From: DAIDJD01 sp035485275
GTDB taxonomy: Bacteria; Oederibacteriota; JAJYGY01; DAIDJD01
Assembly: GCA_035485275.1 (NCBI GenBank)
Contig: DATHOE010000015.1
Span: forward strand, 1-49,105
DNA length: 49,105 nt
Direction of reading: 5' to 3'
Shown in pieces: positions 1 through 8,402 of the stretch. The number at the start of each line of letters is the position of its first letter. Position 1 is the stretch's first letter. The notes under the pieces were generated by a model. That model was not told where the DNA came from. It was given only the letters and a program-made list of their open reading frames with translations, and did not search any database. Position numbers and translations under genes: made by a program.

Positions 1-1
1 C

Positions 2-361
2 GGTGGCGGTGGCGGCTACCGTGGCGGTGATAATTACGGCGGCGGTGGCGGTGGCTACCGCGGCAGCAACAACGGCGGCGGTGGCGGTGGCTATCGCGGC
101 AACAACAATGGCGGCTACCGTGGTAACAACAACGGCGGCGCCAATCGCGGCGACGATTTTGGCAATCGCGGCGGCGGCTACCGGGGCTTTGAGGAACCGG
201 GCCGCAATGGTTTGGGCTTCCCCACCGGTCCGAACCTGGCCAATCGGCCTCTCAGCAGCCGATTCAATCCCTATACCGGTCATGATGAACTGCAGCCTGA
301 AAAGCCCGGCGCCGAGCCGGCAGGAGAATCAAAACCGCAAGGTACAGAAGGAGAAGAGTGA
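2..361 (+). CDS. C-terminal part of a Gly/Arg/Tyr-repeat protein (5' truncated)
   Basis: The open frame runs in from the window edge and stops at TGA 359-361. Its first two thirds are low-complexity: repeats of GGYRG separated by NNN/GG runs (at least five GGYRG units), then a non-repetitive tail with LGFPTGPNLANRPLSSRF and an acidic, Pro/Gly/Glu-rich end. RGG/YRG-rich tails are known from RNA-binding proteins such as DEAD-box helicases, RNA-binding domain proteins and some rRNA pseudouridine synthases; the catalytic part lies outside the window, so the function cannot be read here. The other frames through this repeat give Ala/Val-rich translations that I take as shadows. A strong terminator follows 52 bp downstream. 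Confidence 0.7.
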   Translation, partial: GGGGGYRGGDNYGGGGGGYRGSNNGGGGGGYRGNNNGGYRGNNNGGANRGDDFGNRGGGYRGFEEPGRNGLGFPTGPNLANRPLSSRFNPYTGHDELQPEKPGAEPAGESKPQGTEGEE

Positions 362-412
362 AGAACCCGAAAATCTACGAGTACTGACCCAATCTGTTGT
401 GGTGAGTGCGCA

Positions 413-443
413 GGGGCCCCAAAATTTGGGGCCCCTTTTTTTT
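413..443 (+). terminator. Rho-independent terminator
   Basis: GGGGCCCCAAA pairs with TTTGGGGCCCC and is followed directly by eight T (436-443). It ends the transcript of the Gly-rich gene and insulates it from the pdh promoter 30 bp further on. Confidence 0.9.
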
Positions 444-471
444 GGCGACCCCCCTTTTTAGCGCGGAAGTA

Positions 472-500
472 TGGTCAAGGTGGGGCCGCTGGAGTAGAAT
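472..500 (+). promoter_or_regulatory. Sigma70-type promoter of the pdh operon
   Basis: TGGTCA (472-477), 17 bp spacer, TAGAAT (495-500). Transcription would start near 507, giving a leader of about 100 nt that carries a small hairpin, GCCTG-AAAC-CAGGC at 577-590, before the aceE start. The TAGAAT form of the -10 box recurs at other promoters in this window. Confidence 0.6.
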
Positions 501-608
501 AGGCGGCTCGGAACTTGCGGTTCCGTGACGAAAAATCGTTTAAAGAATGACCTTTTAGGCTGTGTTTGCAAGGGCGGCCTGAAACCAGGCTTGAGCCAGA
601 GGCGGGAC

Positions 609-3290
609 ATGGGCGAGATTTTGAGCAAGTTGAAGAGCGATCCTTTGGTGGACCACCTGGAGATCCAGGAATGGGTGGAGAGCTTGGCGGACCTGAAGGC
701 CCGTTACGGGGCTGAGACCGCCGGACTGATCCTGGCCTACCTGCAGGAGACGGCCTTCAAAGAGGGCATCAACATGCCCTTCACGGCCAACACCCCCTAC
801 ATCAACACCATCGCCGCGGACAAGCAGCCGGTCTTCCCCGGCGACCGCGAGCTGGAGCGCCGCATCAAGAACGCCGTGCGCTGGAACGCCATGGCCATGG
901 TGGTGCGGGCGAACCGCGACCACGCCTCACCGGGCGGCCACATCAGCACCTTCGCCAGCTCGGCGACCCTCTACGAGATCGGCTACAACCACTTTTTCCG
1001 CGCCCCCAAGCGCGCGGACGGCTACGCCGGGGACCTGGTCTATTACCAGGGCCACGCCGCGCCGGGCATGTACGCGCGCGCCTTCGTGGAGGGCCGCCTC
1101 AGCGAAGAGCACCTCCTGAACTTCCGCCGCGAGCTCAAGGACAAGCCGGGGCTGAGCAGCTACCCGCACCCCTGGCTCATGCCGGATTTCTGGCAGTTCC
1201 CCACGGTCAGCATGGGGCTGGGCCCCATCGCGAGCATCTACCAGGCCCGCTTCATGCGCTACCTGGAGCACCGCGGCCTGAAGAAGGCCGGGGACGAGAA
1301 GGTGTGGAGCTTCGTCGGCGACGGCGAAAGCGACGAACCCGAGACCCTGGGCGCCATCAACCTGGCCGTGCGCGAGAAGCTCAACAACCTGATCTGGGTG
1401 GTGAACTGCAACCTGCAGCGCCTGGACGGCCCCGTGCGCGGCAACGGCAAGATCATCCAGGAGCTGGAGCGCATCTTCAGGGGCGCCGGCTGGAACGTGA
1501 TCAAGGTCGTGTGGGGCGGCGAATGGGACCCCATCCTGGCCGCGGACGACGGCGAGCTGGTGGCCCGCATGGGCGAAGTGGTGGACGGGCAGTACCAGAA
1601 GTACACGGTGGCCGACGGCGCCTACGTGCGCGAGCACTTCTTCAACAGCCCCCGCCTGCAGCAGCTGGTGTCGCACCTCTCCGACGAGCAGATCCACAAG
1701 ATCAAGCGCGGCGGGCACGACCCCGAAAAGGTCTACGCCGCCTACGCCGAGGCGATGGCCTCCACCGACCGCCCCACGGTCATCCTGGCCAAGACCGTCA
1801 AGGGCTACGGGTTGGGCGAGGCCGGCGAGGGCCGCAACGTCACCCACAACAACAAGAAGATGAACGAGGAGCAGCTCAAGGAGTTCCGCACGCGTTTCTC
1901 CATACCCGTGAGCGACGAGAAGGTCGCCGCGGTGCCCTTCTACCGCCCCGCCGAAGACAGCCCGGAGATGAAGTACCTCAAGAGCCGGCGCGAGGCCCTG
2001 GGGGGGCCCGTGCCCCAGCGCCTGCCCATGGCCGACCGCCTGAGCACGCCGGAGCTCTCCGAGTTCAAGGAGTTCTTCGCCGGGTCCAAGGGCCGCGAGC
2101 TCAGCACCACCATGGCCTTCAACCAGGTGCTCACCAAGCTGCTGCGCAACAAGGACATCGGCAAGTTCATCGTGCCCATCATCCCCGACGAGGCGCGCAC
2201 CTTCGGGCTCGACACGCTCTTCTCGCAGTTCGGCATCTACGCCAGCCAGGGCCAGCTCTATGACCCCGTGGACGCCGACAACGTGGCCTACTACCGAGAG
2301 GCCAGCGACGGCCAGATCCTGGAGGAGGGCATCAATGAGGCCGGCTCCATGGCCAGCTTCGTCGCCGCCGGCACCGCCTACAGCACCTACGGCGTGAACG
2401 CGATCCCCTTCTACATCTACTATTCCATGTTCGGCTTCCAGCGCGTGGGCGACCAGATCTGGCTCGCCGCCGACAGCCGCGCCAAGGGCTTCCTGCTGGG
2501 CGCCACCGCCGGCCGCACCACGCTCAACGGCGAGGGCCTGCAGCACGAGGACGGGCACAGCCTCCTGGCGGCCTCCGCCGTGCCCAACCTGCTGGCCTAC
2601 GATCCGGCCTACGCCTTTGAGATCGCCGTCATCGTCCAGGACGGGCTCAAGCGCATGTACGCCGACGACGAGCAGGTCTTCTACTACATCACGCTCGAGA
2701 ACGAGAACTACGAGCACCTGCCCATGCCCGAGGGCGCCGAGGAGGGCATCCGCCGCGGGCTCTACAAGTTCAGCAGCGTGAAGGCCTCCGGCGAAAAGGC
2801 GAGGGTGAACCTCTTCGGTTCGGGCGCCATCTTCAAGGAGGCCCTGCGGGCGGCGAAGATCCTGGCCGAGCGGTACCAGGTCGGCTCCGACGTCTGGTCG
2901 GTCACCAGCTACAAGACCCTGCGCTTCGAGGCCCTCGAGGCGGAGCGCTGGAACCGGCTCAACCCGGCCGCCCCGCCCAAGGGAAGCTACCTGCACTCCG
3001 TCGCCAAGGAGCTGAAGGATCCGGTCATAGCCAGCAGCGACTACGTGCGCCTGGTGAGCGAGCAGGTGAAGCCCTGGATCGCGGACTTCACGGCCCTGGG
3101 CACGGACGGATTCGGCCGCAGCGAGGGCCGCGAGGAGCTGCGCCGCTTCTTCGAAGTGGACGCGGAGAACATCGTGCTCGAAGCCCTGCGTTCGCTGCAG
3201 CGCCTGGGCAAGGTGGACGCCAAGGCCGTGGCCAAGGCGGTGGTCGACCTCGGCCTGGACGGCCCCCGCAAGGACCCCTTAAAAGACTAG
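609..3290 (+). CDS. aceE: Pyruvate dehydrogenase E1 component, homodimeric type
   Basis: Thiamine-diphosphate enzyme that decarboxylates pyruvate and passes the acetyl group to lipoyl-E2 in the cytoplasmic pyruvate dehydrogenase complex. It is colinear with E. coli AceE from the N-terminal YINTI segment to the C-terminal LGTDGFGRSE segment. The TPP-binding region GDGESDEPE...NCN lies near residues 237-270, and TTLNGEGLQHEDGHS is conserved. From ATG 609 it is 893 aa (E. coli 887). A GTG at 525 opens the same frame, but the added 28 residues do not look like AceE, and AGAGG precedes ATG 609. First gene of aceE-aceF-(brnT-antitoxin)-lpdA. Confidence 0.97.
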   Translation: MGEILSKLKSDPLVDHLEIQEWVESLADLKARYGAETAGLILAYLQETAFKEGINMPFTANTPYINTIAADKQPVFPGDRELERRIKNAVRWNAMAMVVRANRDHASPGGHISTFASSATLYEIGYNHFFRAPKRADGYAGDLVYYQGHAAPGMYARAFVEGRLSEEHLLNFRRELKDKPGLSSYPHPWLMPDFWQFPTVSMGLGPIASIYQARFMRYLEHRGLKKAGDEKVWSFVGDGESDEPETLGAINLAVREKLNNLIWVVNCNLQRLDGPVRGNGKIIQELERIFRGAGWNVIKVVWGGEWDPILAADDGELVARMGEVVDGQYQKYTVADGAYVREHFFNSPRLQQLVSHLSDEQIHKIKRGGHDPEKVYAAYAEAMASTDRPTVILAKTVKGYGLGEAGEGRNVTHNNKKMNEEQLKEFRTRFSIPVSDEKVAAVPFYRPAEDSPEMKYLKSRREALGGPVPQRLPMADRLSTPELSEFKEFFAGSKGRELSTTMAFNQVLTKLLRNKDIGKFIVPIIPDEARTFGLDTLFSQFGIYASQGQLYDPVDADNVAYYREASDGQILEEGINEAGSMASFVAAGTAYSTYGVNAIPFYIYYSMFGFQRVGDQIWLAADSRAKGFLLGATAGRTTLNGEGLQHEDGHSLLAASAVPNLLAYDPAYAFEIAVIVQDGLKRMYADDEQVFYYITLENENYEHLPMPEGAEEGIRRGLYKFSSVKASGEKARVNLFGSGAIFKEALRAAKILAERYQVGSDVWSVTSYKTLRFEALEAERWNRLNPAAPPKGSYLHSVAKELKDPVIASSDYVRLVSEQVKPWIADFTALGTDGFGRSEGREELRRFFEVDAENIVLEALRSLQRLGKVDAKAVAKAVVDLGLDGPRKDPLKD

Positions 3291-3331
3291 CTTAGGCCCA
3301 GGGCGAACCGGCAGGACACATGGAGCGAAGC

Positions 3332-4609
3332 ATGGCAAAGGAATTCAAACTCCCCAACCTCGGTGAAGGCGTCGAATCCGGGGACGTGGTGGGTGTCGCG
3401 GTGAAGGCCGGCGACAAGGTCAGCAAGGGCCAGGGCATGCTGGAGGTCGAGACCAACAAGGCCGTCATGGACGTGCCCGCGCCCGAGGACGCCGTGATCA
3501 GCTCGGTCACGGTCAAGCCCGGCGACAAGGTCAAGCCCGGCCAGGTCGTGGTGACCTACGAGGCCGCCGCGGGCGCGGCCAAGGCCTCAGCCCCTGTCCC
3601 CGCCCCGGCCGCCGCCGCCGCACCCGTCCCCGCGCCGCAGGCCGCCAAGCCCGCGCCCGCTGCGCCCGCGCCCGCGGCCTTCGCGCCGCCGCCGGCTTCG
3701 TCCGACGGCGGGGGCCGCATCGTGCCGGCCTCCCCCTCGGTCCGCAAATTCGCCCGCGAACTCGGCGTGAACCTGGCCGACGTGCGCCCAAGCGGCCCCC
3801 AGGGCCGCGTCCTGGAAAGCGACGTCAAAAACCACGTCAAGCAGGCCATGGGCGCGGGAGGGCCCTCCTTCGCCGCCGCCGCGCCTCCGCCCCTGCCCGA
3901 TTTCACCAAATGGGGAAGCGTCGAGCGGGCGCCGCTCAAGGGCGTGCGCAAAGCCACCGCGGAGGGCATGGCGCGCGCCTGGGCGCAGGTGCCCCACGTC
4001 ACGCAGTTCGACGTGGCCGACATCACCGGCACCGAATCCGCGCGCAAGCGTTTCGCCGACGGCCGCAAGGGCCAGCCCGGCAAGGTGACGCTGACCGTCC
4101 TCGCGATCAAGGCCGTCACCAAGGTCCTGGCCGAATTCCCGCACTTCGCCAGCTCCATCGACATGGCGCGCAACGAGATCGTCACCAAGGCCTGGCGCCA
4201 CATCGGCGTCGCCGTGGACAGCCCCGGCGGCCTCATGGTGCCGGTGCTGCGCGACGTGGACAGGAAAAGCCTGGTGGACCTGGCCACGGACCTGGAGTCC
4301 CTGGCCGAGAAGGTGCGCACCCGCAAGATCAGCCTGGATGAGATGCAGGGCGGCGTCTTCACCATCAGCAACCTGGGCGGCATCGGCGGCACCTTCTTCA
4401 CGCCCATCGTGAACTGGCCGGAGGTCGCGATCCTGGGCATCTCCAAGAGCCGCCAGGAGCTGCAGATGGTGGACGGCCAGATCGAGGCCCGCCAGATGCT
4501 GGGCCTTTCCTTGAGCTACGACCACCGCGTCATCGACGGCGCCGACGGCGCGCGCTTCCTGAAGCGCGTCTGCGAGGTCCTGTCCAACCCGTTTGAGCTG
4601 GTGAACTAG
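3332..4609 (+). CDS. aceF: Dihydrolipoamide acetyltransferase (PDH E2)
   Basis: Core of the pyruvate dehydrogenase complex; moves the acetyl group from lipoamide to CoA. Order: one lipoyl domain (residues 1-80, lipoyl lysine K43 in ETNKAVMD), an Ala/Pro linker, an E1/E3-binding domain (about 130-166, VRKFARELGVNL), and a catalytic domain ending in YDHRVIDGADG with His398 and Asp402 as the acyltransferase pair. Only one lipoyl domain is present, against three in E. coli. ATG 3332 has GGAG six bases upstream; an in-frame ATG at 3320 would add MERS. The lipoyl domain is nearly the same as the one fused to LpdA. Confidence 0.96.
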   Translation: MAKEFKLPNLGEGVESGDVVGVAVKAGDKVSKGQGMLEVETNKAVMDVPAPEDAVISSVTVKPGDKVKPGQVVVTYEAAAGAAKASAPVPAPAAAAAPVPAPQAAKPAPAAPAPAAFAPPPASSDGGGRIVPASPSVRKFARELGVNLADVRPSGPQGRVLESDVKNHVKQAMGAGGPSFAAAAPPPLPDFTKWGSVERAPLKGVRKATAEGMARAWAQVPHVTQFDVADITGTESARKRFADGRKGQPGKVTLTVLAIKAVTKVLAEFPHFASSIDMARNEIVTKAWRHIGVAVDSPGGLMVPVLRDVDRKSLVDLATDLESLAEKVRTRKISLDEMQGGVFTISNLGGIGGTFFTPIVNWPEVAILGISKSRQELQMVDGQIEARQMLGLSLSYDHRVIDGADGARFLKRVCEVLSNPFELVN

Positions 4610-4624
4610 CATAGGAGCCTAGCC

Positions 4625-4933
4625 GTGGCCCTGGTATTCGAATGGGATCCCAAAAAGGCGGCCGGCAACCTCGCCAAACATGGAATCTCGTTTGAGGAGG
4701 CTTCCACCATTTTTGGCGATCCGTTGGAAGCCTCCATGCCGGATCCCGACCACTCGAAGCATGAGGACCGCTGGCCATCCCTGGGGCGGTCCTCGATTGG
4801 GAACGTGTTGGTGTTAAGCTATACTGAAAGAAAAAAGAGCCTGCGCCTGATAAGCGCGCGAAAAGCCACACCAAAAGAGCGGAGACGCTATGAAAACGTC
4901 CCTAAAGCCAAAGACAAAAGAAATGCGCGCTGA
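4625..4933 (+). CDS. brnT: BrnT-family toxin
   Basis: 102 aa with the BrnT hallmark FEWDPKKAAGNLAKHGISFEEA near the N-terminus and LRLISARKATPKERRRYE near the end, the usual pattern of this RelE-fold ribonuclease toxin family (DUF497). The start is GTG with AGGAG seven bases upstream, only 15 bp after the aceF stop, so it would be co-transcribed with pdh. It overlaps the partner gene by 44 bp, the usual toxin-first order of brnTA. The region is visibly less GC-rich than aceF and lpdA, which suggests insertion into an existing operon. The name rests on motif recognition. Confidence 0.85.
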   Translation: MALVFEWDPKKAAGNLAKHGISFEEASTIFGDPLEASMPDPDHSKHEDRWPSLGRSSIGNVLVLSYTERKKSLRLISARKATPKERRRYENVPKAKDKRNAR

Positions 4934-5120
4934 ATACGACTTTAGCGCGTCCGTTCGCGGCAGGCATTTCAATGAGTATTCCCTTGGAACCAATGTGGTG
5001 CTTTTGACGAAGGAGAATGCGAAGCATTTTCCGACGCCGGACGCGGTGAATAGCGCGTTGGCCGCTTTTCGGCTTTTGGGTCAGTCGGACCAGCACAAGG
5101 TTCAGTCAGTGGCCCGATAA
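4890..5120 (+). CDS. Antitoxin partner of BrnT
   Basis: 76 aa. After a short Lys-rich start it reads RAEYDFSASVRGR...YSLGTNVVLLTKEN..FPTPDAVNSALAAF. The EYDFS..RG opening is shared with antitoxins that accompany BrnT-like toxins, but the C-terminal part is not the classic ribbon-helix-helix of BrnA, so I leave the symbol blank. ATG 4890 has GGAG five bases upstream; a later in-frame ATG at 4923 would shorten it to 65 aa. It lies inside the brnT 3' end, consistent with translational coupling. Expected to neutralise BrnT and perhaps bind upstream DNA. Confidence 0.75.
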   Translation: MKTSLKPKTKEMRAEYDFSASVRGRHFNEYSLGTNVVLLTKENAKHFPTPDAVNSALAAFRLLGQSDQHKVQSVAR

Positions 5121-5239
5121 ATGGCTAAATTCAAAAATATCAAAAAAATTATACTTATAGCAATCACACTGGTGGATTAGACCGTGCCAAAAAAAGATGA
5201 CTCAGTCTATCAAGTAATAGCCACTCTTCAGGGTTGAAC
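5121..5239 (+). other. AT-rich gap between the antitoxin and lpdA
   Basis: 119 bp, strikingly A/T-rich compared with flanking genes. It contains a TATACT hexamer (5150-5155) that could serve as a -10 box and restore lpdA expression, though I see no good -35. A 19-codon frame (5121-5180, Lys/Ile-rich) opens at the antitoxin stop but has no Shine-Dalgarno sequence, so I do not call it a gene. AGGG at 5230-5233 is the ribosome site for lpdA. Confidence 0.4.
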
Positions 5240-7057
5240 ATGGACTTCAAGCTACCCAACCTGGGCGAGGGAGTGGATTCGGGCGATGTCGTCGGCGTGA
5301 GCGTCAAGCCGGGCGACACGGTCTCCAAGGGCCAGAGCCTGGCCGAGATCGAGACCAACAAGGCCGTGATGGACGTCACCGCGAACTTCAGCGGAGCGAT
5401 CACGGCGGTGAACATCAAGCCCGGCGACAAGGTCAAACCGGGCCAGGCCATCGTTTCCTACGAAGCCGCCGCGGGAAGCGCCCCGGCGCAGGCGCCCAAG
5501 GCCCCCGCCGCCGCGCCCGCGGGCCCCCCGCATCCGGCCCCCGCTCCGGTCCAGGTTCCCGCTCCCGCCGCCCCGGCCCCTGCCGCCCCCGCGCATGGCC
5601 CGGGCCATGGACTCAGCCCGGAAGAGGCCTCCCGCATGCGGGTGGCCGTCATCGGCGCTGGCCCCGGCGGCTACGCGGCCGCCTTTTACGCCGCGGACCT
5701 GGGCTTCCAGGTCACGCTCATCAACAAAGAGACCCGCCTGGGCGGCGTCTGCACCCTGCGCGGCTGCATCCCCAGCAAGGGCTTGCTGCACGTGGCCAAG
5801 CTCATCAACGAGGCCCGCCACTCGGCCTCCATCGGGGTGGACTTCGGCGCGCCCAAGATAGACGTGGCCAAGCTGAGGGGCTTCAAGGACGGCTTCGTCG
5901 GCACCCTCGGCGAGGGCATCGGCCAGATCGCCGCCGCGCGCAAGGTCGAGGTCATCGAGGGCCTGGCCAAGTTCAAGGACGGGCGCACGCTCAGCATCGT
6001 CGCCGGCGACGGAGGCAAGGCGCCGGCCAAATCCGAGCTGGCCTTCGACTATTGCGTCATCGCCACGGGCAGCGTCCCGGCCATGCCCGGCCCCTGGAAG
6101 GCCCTGAACGATCCGCGCGTCATGGACTCGACCGGCGCCCTGGAGCTGAAGGACATCCCCAAGCGCCTCCTGGTCGTGGGCGGAGGCTATATCGGCCTCG
6201 AGATGGCCTGCGTCTACGCGGCCCTGGGCTCCGAGATCACGGTGGTGGAGTTCATGCCCGGCCTGCTCATGGCCGCGGACCGCGACCTGGTGCGCCCGCT
6301 GGAAGCCCACCTGAAAAAGCAGTTCAAGGCCATACACCTCAACACCAAGGTGGAAAAGCTGGAGCCCCAGGCCGACGGGATCCGGGCCACCTTCTCCGGC
6401 GCCGGCATCGAGCCGGTGCAGGTCTTCGACCGGGTGCTGGTGTCCGTGGGCCGCCGGCCCAGCTCCGAGGGCCTGGGCCTCGAAAACACCAAGGTCAAGC
6501 TCGACGCCAAGGGCTTCGTGCAGCACGACACCCAGTTGCGCACCGACGAGCCCTCCGTCTTCGTCATCGGCGACATCGCCGGCGAGCCCATGCTGGCGCA
6601 CAAGGCCCACGCCGAGGCCAGGGTGGCCGTGGAGGCCATCGCCGGGCTCAAGACCGTGTACGACGTGCGCGCCATGCCGGCGGTGGTGTTCACCGACCCC
6701 GAGCTGGCCTGGGTGGGCGTCACCGAGGAGGAGGCCAAGCAGCAGGGCCTGGACTCGGAGACGGCCCGCTATCCCTGGGCCGCCAACGGCAAGGCCCACG
6801 CCCTCGGCCGCACCGAAGGCATGAGCAAGGTCATCGTGGACAAGGCCAGCGGCCGCATCCTGGGCGCCGGGGCCGTGGGCTGGGAGGCGGGCGCCATCAT
6901 CAGCGAATACGCGCTGGCCATCGAGATGGGCGCCCTGGCCGCCGACGTCAGCATGACCGTGCATCCCCACCCCACCCTCAACGAAACCCTGCTGGGCGCG
7001 GTGGACGTGTACCTGGGCCACGCCACGGACATCTACAGGCCGAAAAGAAGGCCCTAG
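5240..7057 (+). CDS. lpdA: Dihydrolipoamide dehydrogenase (PDH E3) with N-terminal lipoyl domain
   Basis: FAD enzyme that reoxidises dihydrolipoamide with NAD+. 605 aa because a lipoyl domain (residues 1-80, lipoyl K41) and an Ala/Pro linker precede the usual E3 of about 470 aa. FAD site VIGAGPGGYAAA from about 136; redox pair C171-TLRG-C176 followed by IPSK; NAD site VVGGGYIGLE; C-terminal catalytic H577 and E582 in HPTLNE. ATG 5240 has AGGG upstream; TTG 5234 is a weaker alternative. Lipoyl-E3 fusions are known from beta-proteobacteria and others. Last gene of the pdh operon, separated from aceF by the toxin-antitoxin pair. Confidence 0.95.
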   Translation: MDFKLPNLGEGVDSGDVVGVSVKPGDTVSKGQSLAEIETNKAVMDVTANFSGAITAVNIKPGDKVKPGQAIVSYEAAAGSAPAQAPKAPAAAPAGPPHPAPAPVQVPAPAAPAPAAPAHGPGHGLSPEEASRMRVAVIGAGPGGYAAAFYAADLGFQVTLINKETRLGGVCTLRGCIPSKGLLHVAKLINEARHSASIGVDFGAPKIDVAKLRGFKDGFVGTLGEGIGQIAAARKVEVIEGLAKFKDGRTLSIVAGDGGKAPAKSELAFDYCVIATGSVPAMPGPWKALNDPRVMDSTGALELKDIPKRLLVVGGGYIGLEMACVYAALGSEITVVEFMPGLLMAADRDLVRPLEAHLKKQFKAIHLNTKVEKLEPQADGIRATFSGAGIEPVQVFDRVLVSVGRRPSSEGLGLENTKVKLDAKGFVQHDTQLRTDEPSVFVIGDIAGEPMLAHKAHAEARVAVEAIAGLKTVYDVRAMPAVVFTDPELAWVGVTEEEAKQQGLDSETARYPWAANGKAHALGRTEGMSKVIVDKASGRILGAGAVGWEAGAIISEYALAIEMGALAADVSMTVHPHPTLNETLLGAVDVYLGHATDIYRPKRRP

Positions 7058-7060
7058 AGC

Positions 7061-7087
7061 CGGCCGGACGGGCCGCCGCGTTTTTTT
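7061..7087 (+). terminator. Probable terminator after lpdA
   Basis: CGGCC-GGACG-GGCCG (7061-7075) followed, after CCGCG, by seven T (7081-7087). The stem is short but GC-only. Confidence 0.5.
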
Positions 7088-7122
7088 GGTTTTTCGTTTG
7101 TGGGCTTTACCGAGGTGGCCGT

Positions 7123-7186
7123 CCAAAAATCTGTGAACCAATAAATCTTCGGATATGCGTTGCGTTTTGTTGGTTCAATTTTTTGG
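7123..7186. repeat. Imperfect inverted repeat
   Basis: TGAACCAA (7134-7141) and TTGGTTCA (7170-7177) are exact inverted copies, and the match continues outward imperfectly to CCAAAAAT (7123) and TTTTTTGG (7186). It sits between the convergent lpdA and AAA-ATPase genes and could terminate the leftward transcript; see findings for the alternative of an element boundary. Confidence 0.45.
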
Positions 7187-7211
7187 ATGCCGTGGATTTT
7201 TGTGGTGCTGC

Positions 7212-8402
7212 TTAGTCTTTCCAATTTCCGTCCGGCATGATGCGGCGCATGAATTCGTCGAATAGCGGCACGGTGAAGGCATTTTCCCCGTAGTTGGGAC
7301 TCCAGATCATTCCCTTGGCGATCAATTGCGCTCGTGTGGGTCCGAGCGCGCTCACCTCCCGGCCCAACACGCTGGTGATGTCGCCGGAGCGGTGGGGCCC
7401 GGCCCCCAGCTCGGCCATGGCGCGCAGGTATCTTTTTTCCAGGGGTGTCAGCCGGTCGAAACGCACGCGAAAAAAGCTTTCGTCCAGGGCCGCCACGACC
7501 GTTTTCGAAGACCGCTCTAGGTCGCCGGTTGTGATTGGGGATGCCTCCGCCGAATCCCAGGCGTGTTTGCCCCATTCCTGGAGAAAATAGGGGTATCCGC
7601 GAGTCTCCTCGACGATGCGCCTCAGGGCGTCCTCGTTTATGGCGACGTTTTGGTCCAAGATTGGTTTGGAGATGGCCTTGCGGGCGGCCTCGTCGGTCAG
7701 GGGGCCGACCTCGGGAAAATCGAAAAGGCGCTCGGCATAGGATTTTGCTCTACCCATCCGCCCACGGAGTTGGGGTAAGCCGGCGCCCACCAACACCACG
7801 GGCAAGCTACGCTGAGCCGCCCGGTGTAAAGCCGTTATGAGGGCGGCCAGTTCATCCTCTTTTACATACTGTAGTTCGTCGACGAACAAGGCCAAGGCTG
7901 TCGAGGCGGACTTGGCTGCCTGGCCTCCGGCTTCCAACAGTGCGGTCAGGTCCTGTTCAAGATCTCCGTTGTCCGCTAGGCCCGGCTCGGGTTCAAAATC
8001 CAGGCCCACTTCTATGTCCTGGTATTTAACCTTGAGGGCCTTGGCAAAGCCGGCCAGTCCCTTAAGGGCGCGTTGGGCCAATTCTTTTGCGCGTTCGTTT
8101 TGGGACAGACGCAGCAGAGCCTGCCTCAATTGGGGAGCCAGCATGGCCGGCAGCGAGCGGCCTTCCGGCGCCTCAATGCGTAGGGTCTGTAATCCCGTCT
8201 CCTCCGCATCGTCACGCATTCTATCCAGCAATACGGTCTTGCCGACCCCACGCAGTCCCACCATCAGAATGCTTTTGGCCGGTCGACCCAAACGCACCCT
8301 TGCCAAAGTTATGCGAATGGCCTCGAGCAACTCATCGCGGCCAGCCAATTCCGGAGGAGGTGTTCCTGCTCCGGGAGAGAAAGGATTTTGGATGGGATTC
8401 AT
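7212..8402 (-). CDS. AAA-family ATP-binding protein (ATPase domain plus C-terminal winged-helix-like part)
   Basis: 396 aa. The N-terminus NPFSPGAGTPPPELAGRDELLE is typical of a widespread family of orphan bacterial ATPases; Walker A is GLRGVGKT (about residues 49-56), Walker B is ALALFVDELQ, and a later FDFPEVGPLTDEAARKAI segment resembles the AAA lid. The molecular role of this family is not established to my knowledge; it resembles the Orc1/STAND-like ATPases often found in variable regions. Start ATG 8402 lacks a Shine-Dalgarno sequence; TATAAG lies just upstream on the minus strand. Codon use and the flanks are more A/T-rich than in neighbouring genes, suggesting acquisition. No partner gene is adjacent. 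Confidence 0.8.
   Translation of the reverse strand: MNPIQNPFSPGAGTPPPELAGRDELLEAIRITLARVRLGRPAKSILMVGLRGVGKTVLLDRMRDDAEETGLQTLRIEAPEGRSLPAMLAPQLRQALLRLSQNERAKELAQRALKGLAGFAKALKVKYQDIEVGLDFEPEPGLADNGDLEQDLTALLEAGGQAAKSASTALALFVDELQYVKEDELAALITALHRAAQRSLPVVLVGAGLPQLRGRMGRAKSYAERLFDFPEVGPLTDEAARKAISKPILDQNVAINEDALRRIVEETRGYPYFLQEWGKHAWDSAEASPITTGDLERSSKTVVAALDESFFRVRFDRLTPLEKRYLRAMAELGAGPHRSGDITSVLGREVSALGPTRAQLIAKGMIWSPNYGENAFTVPLFDEFMRRIMPDGNWKD

Noticed and set aside
3..461. Ala/Val/Thr-rich frame through the N-terminal repeat
   Set aside because: Repeat DNA is open in more than one frame; only the Gly/Arg/Tyr frame gives a natural protein tail ending before the terminator.
577..590. Hairpin in the aceE leader as a riboswitch
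   Set aside because: Only a 5-bp stem, no larger conserved structure visible.
927..2996. 689-codon open frame antisense to aceE
   Set aside because: An artefact of G/C-biased third codon positions; the sense strand is unmistakable AceE and the antisense translation is low-complexity.
5121..5180. 19-codon Lys/Ile-rich frame after the antitoxin
   Set aside because: No ribosome site and AT-rich composition makes chance hydrophobic codons likely; kept only as a note.
5252..7141. 629-codon frame antisense to lpdA
   Set aside because: Shadow of lpdA; compositionally biased and without motifs.
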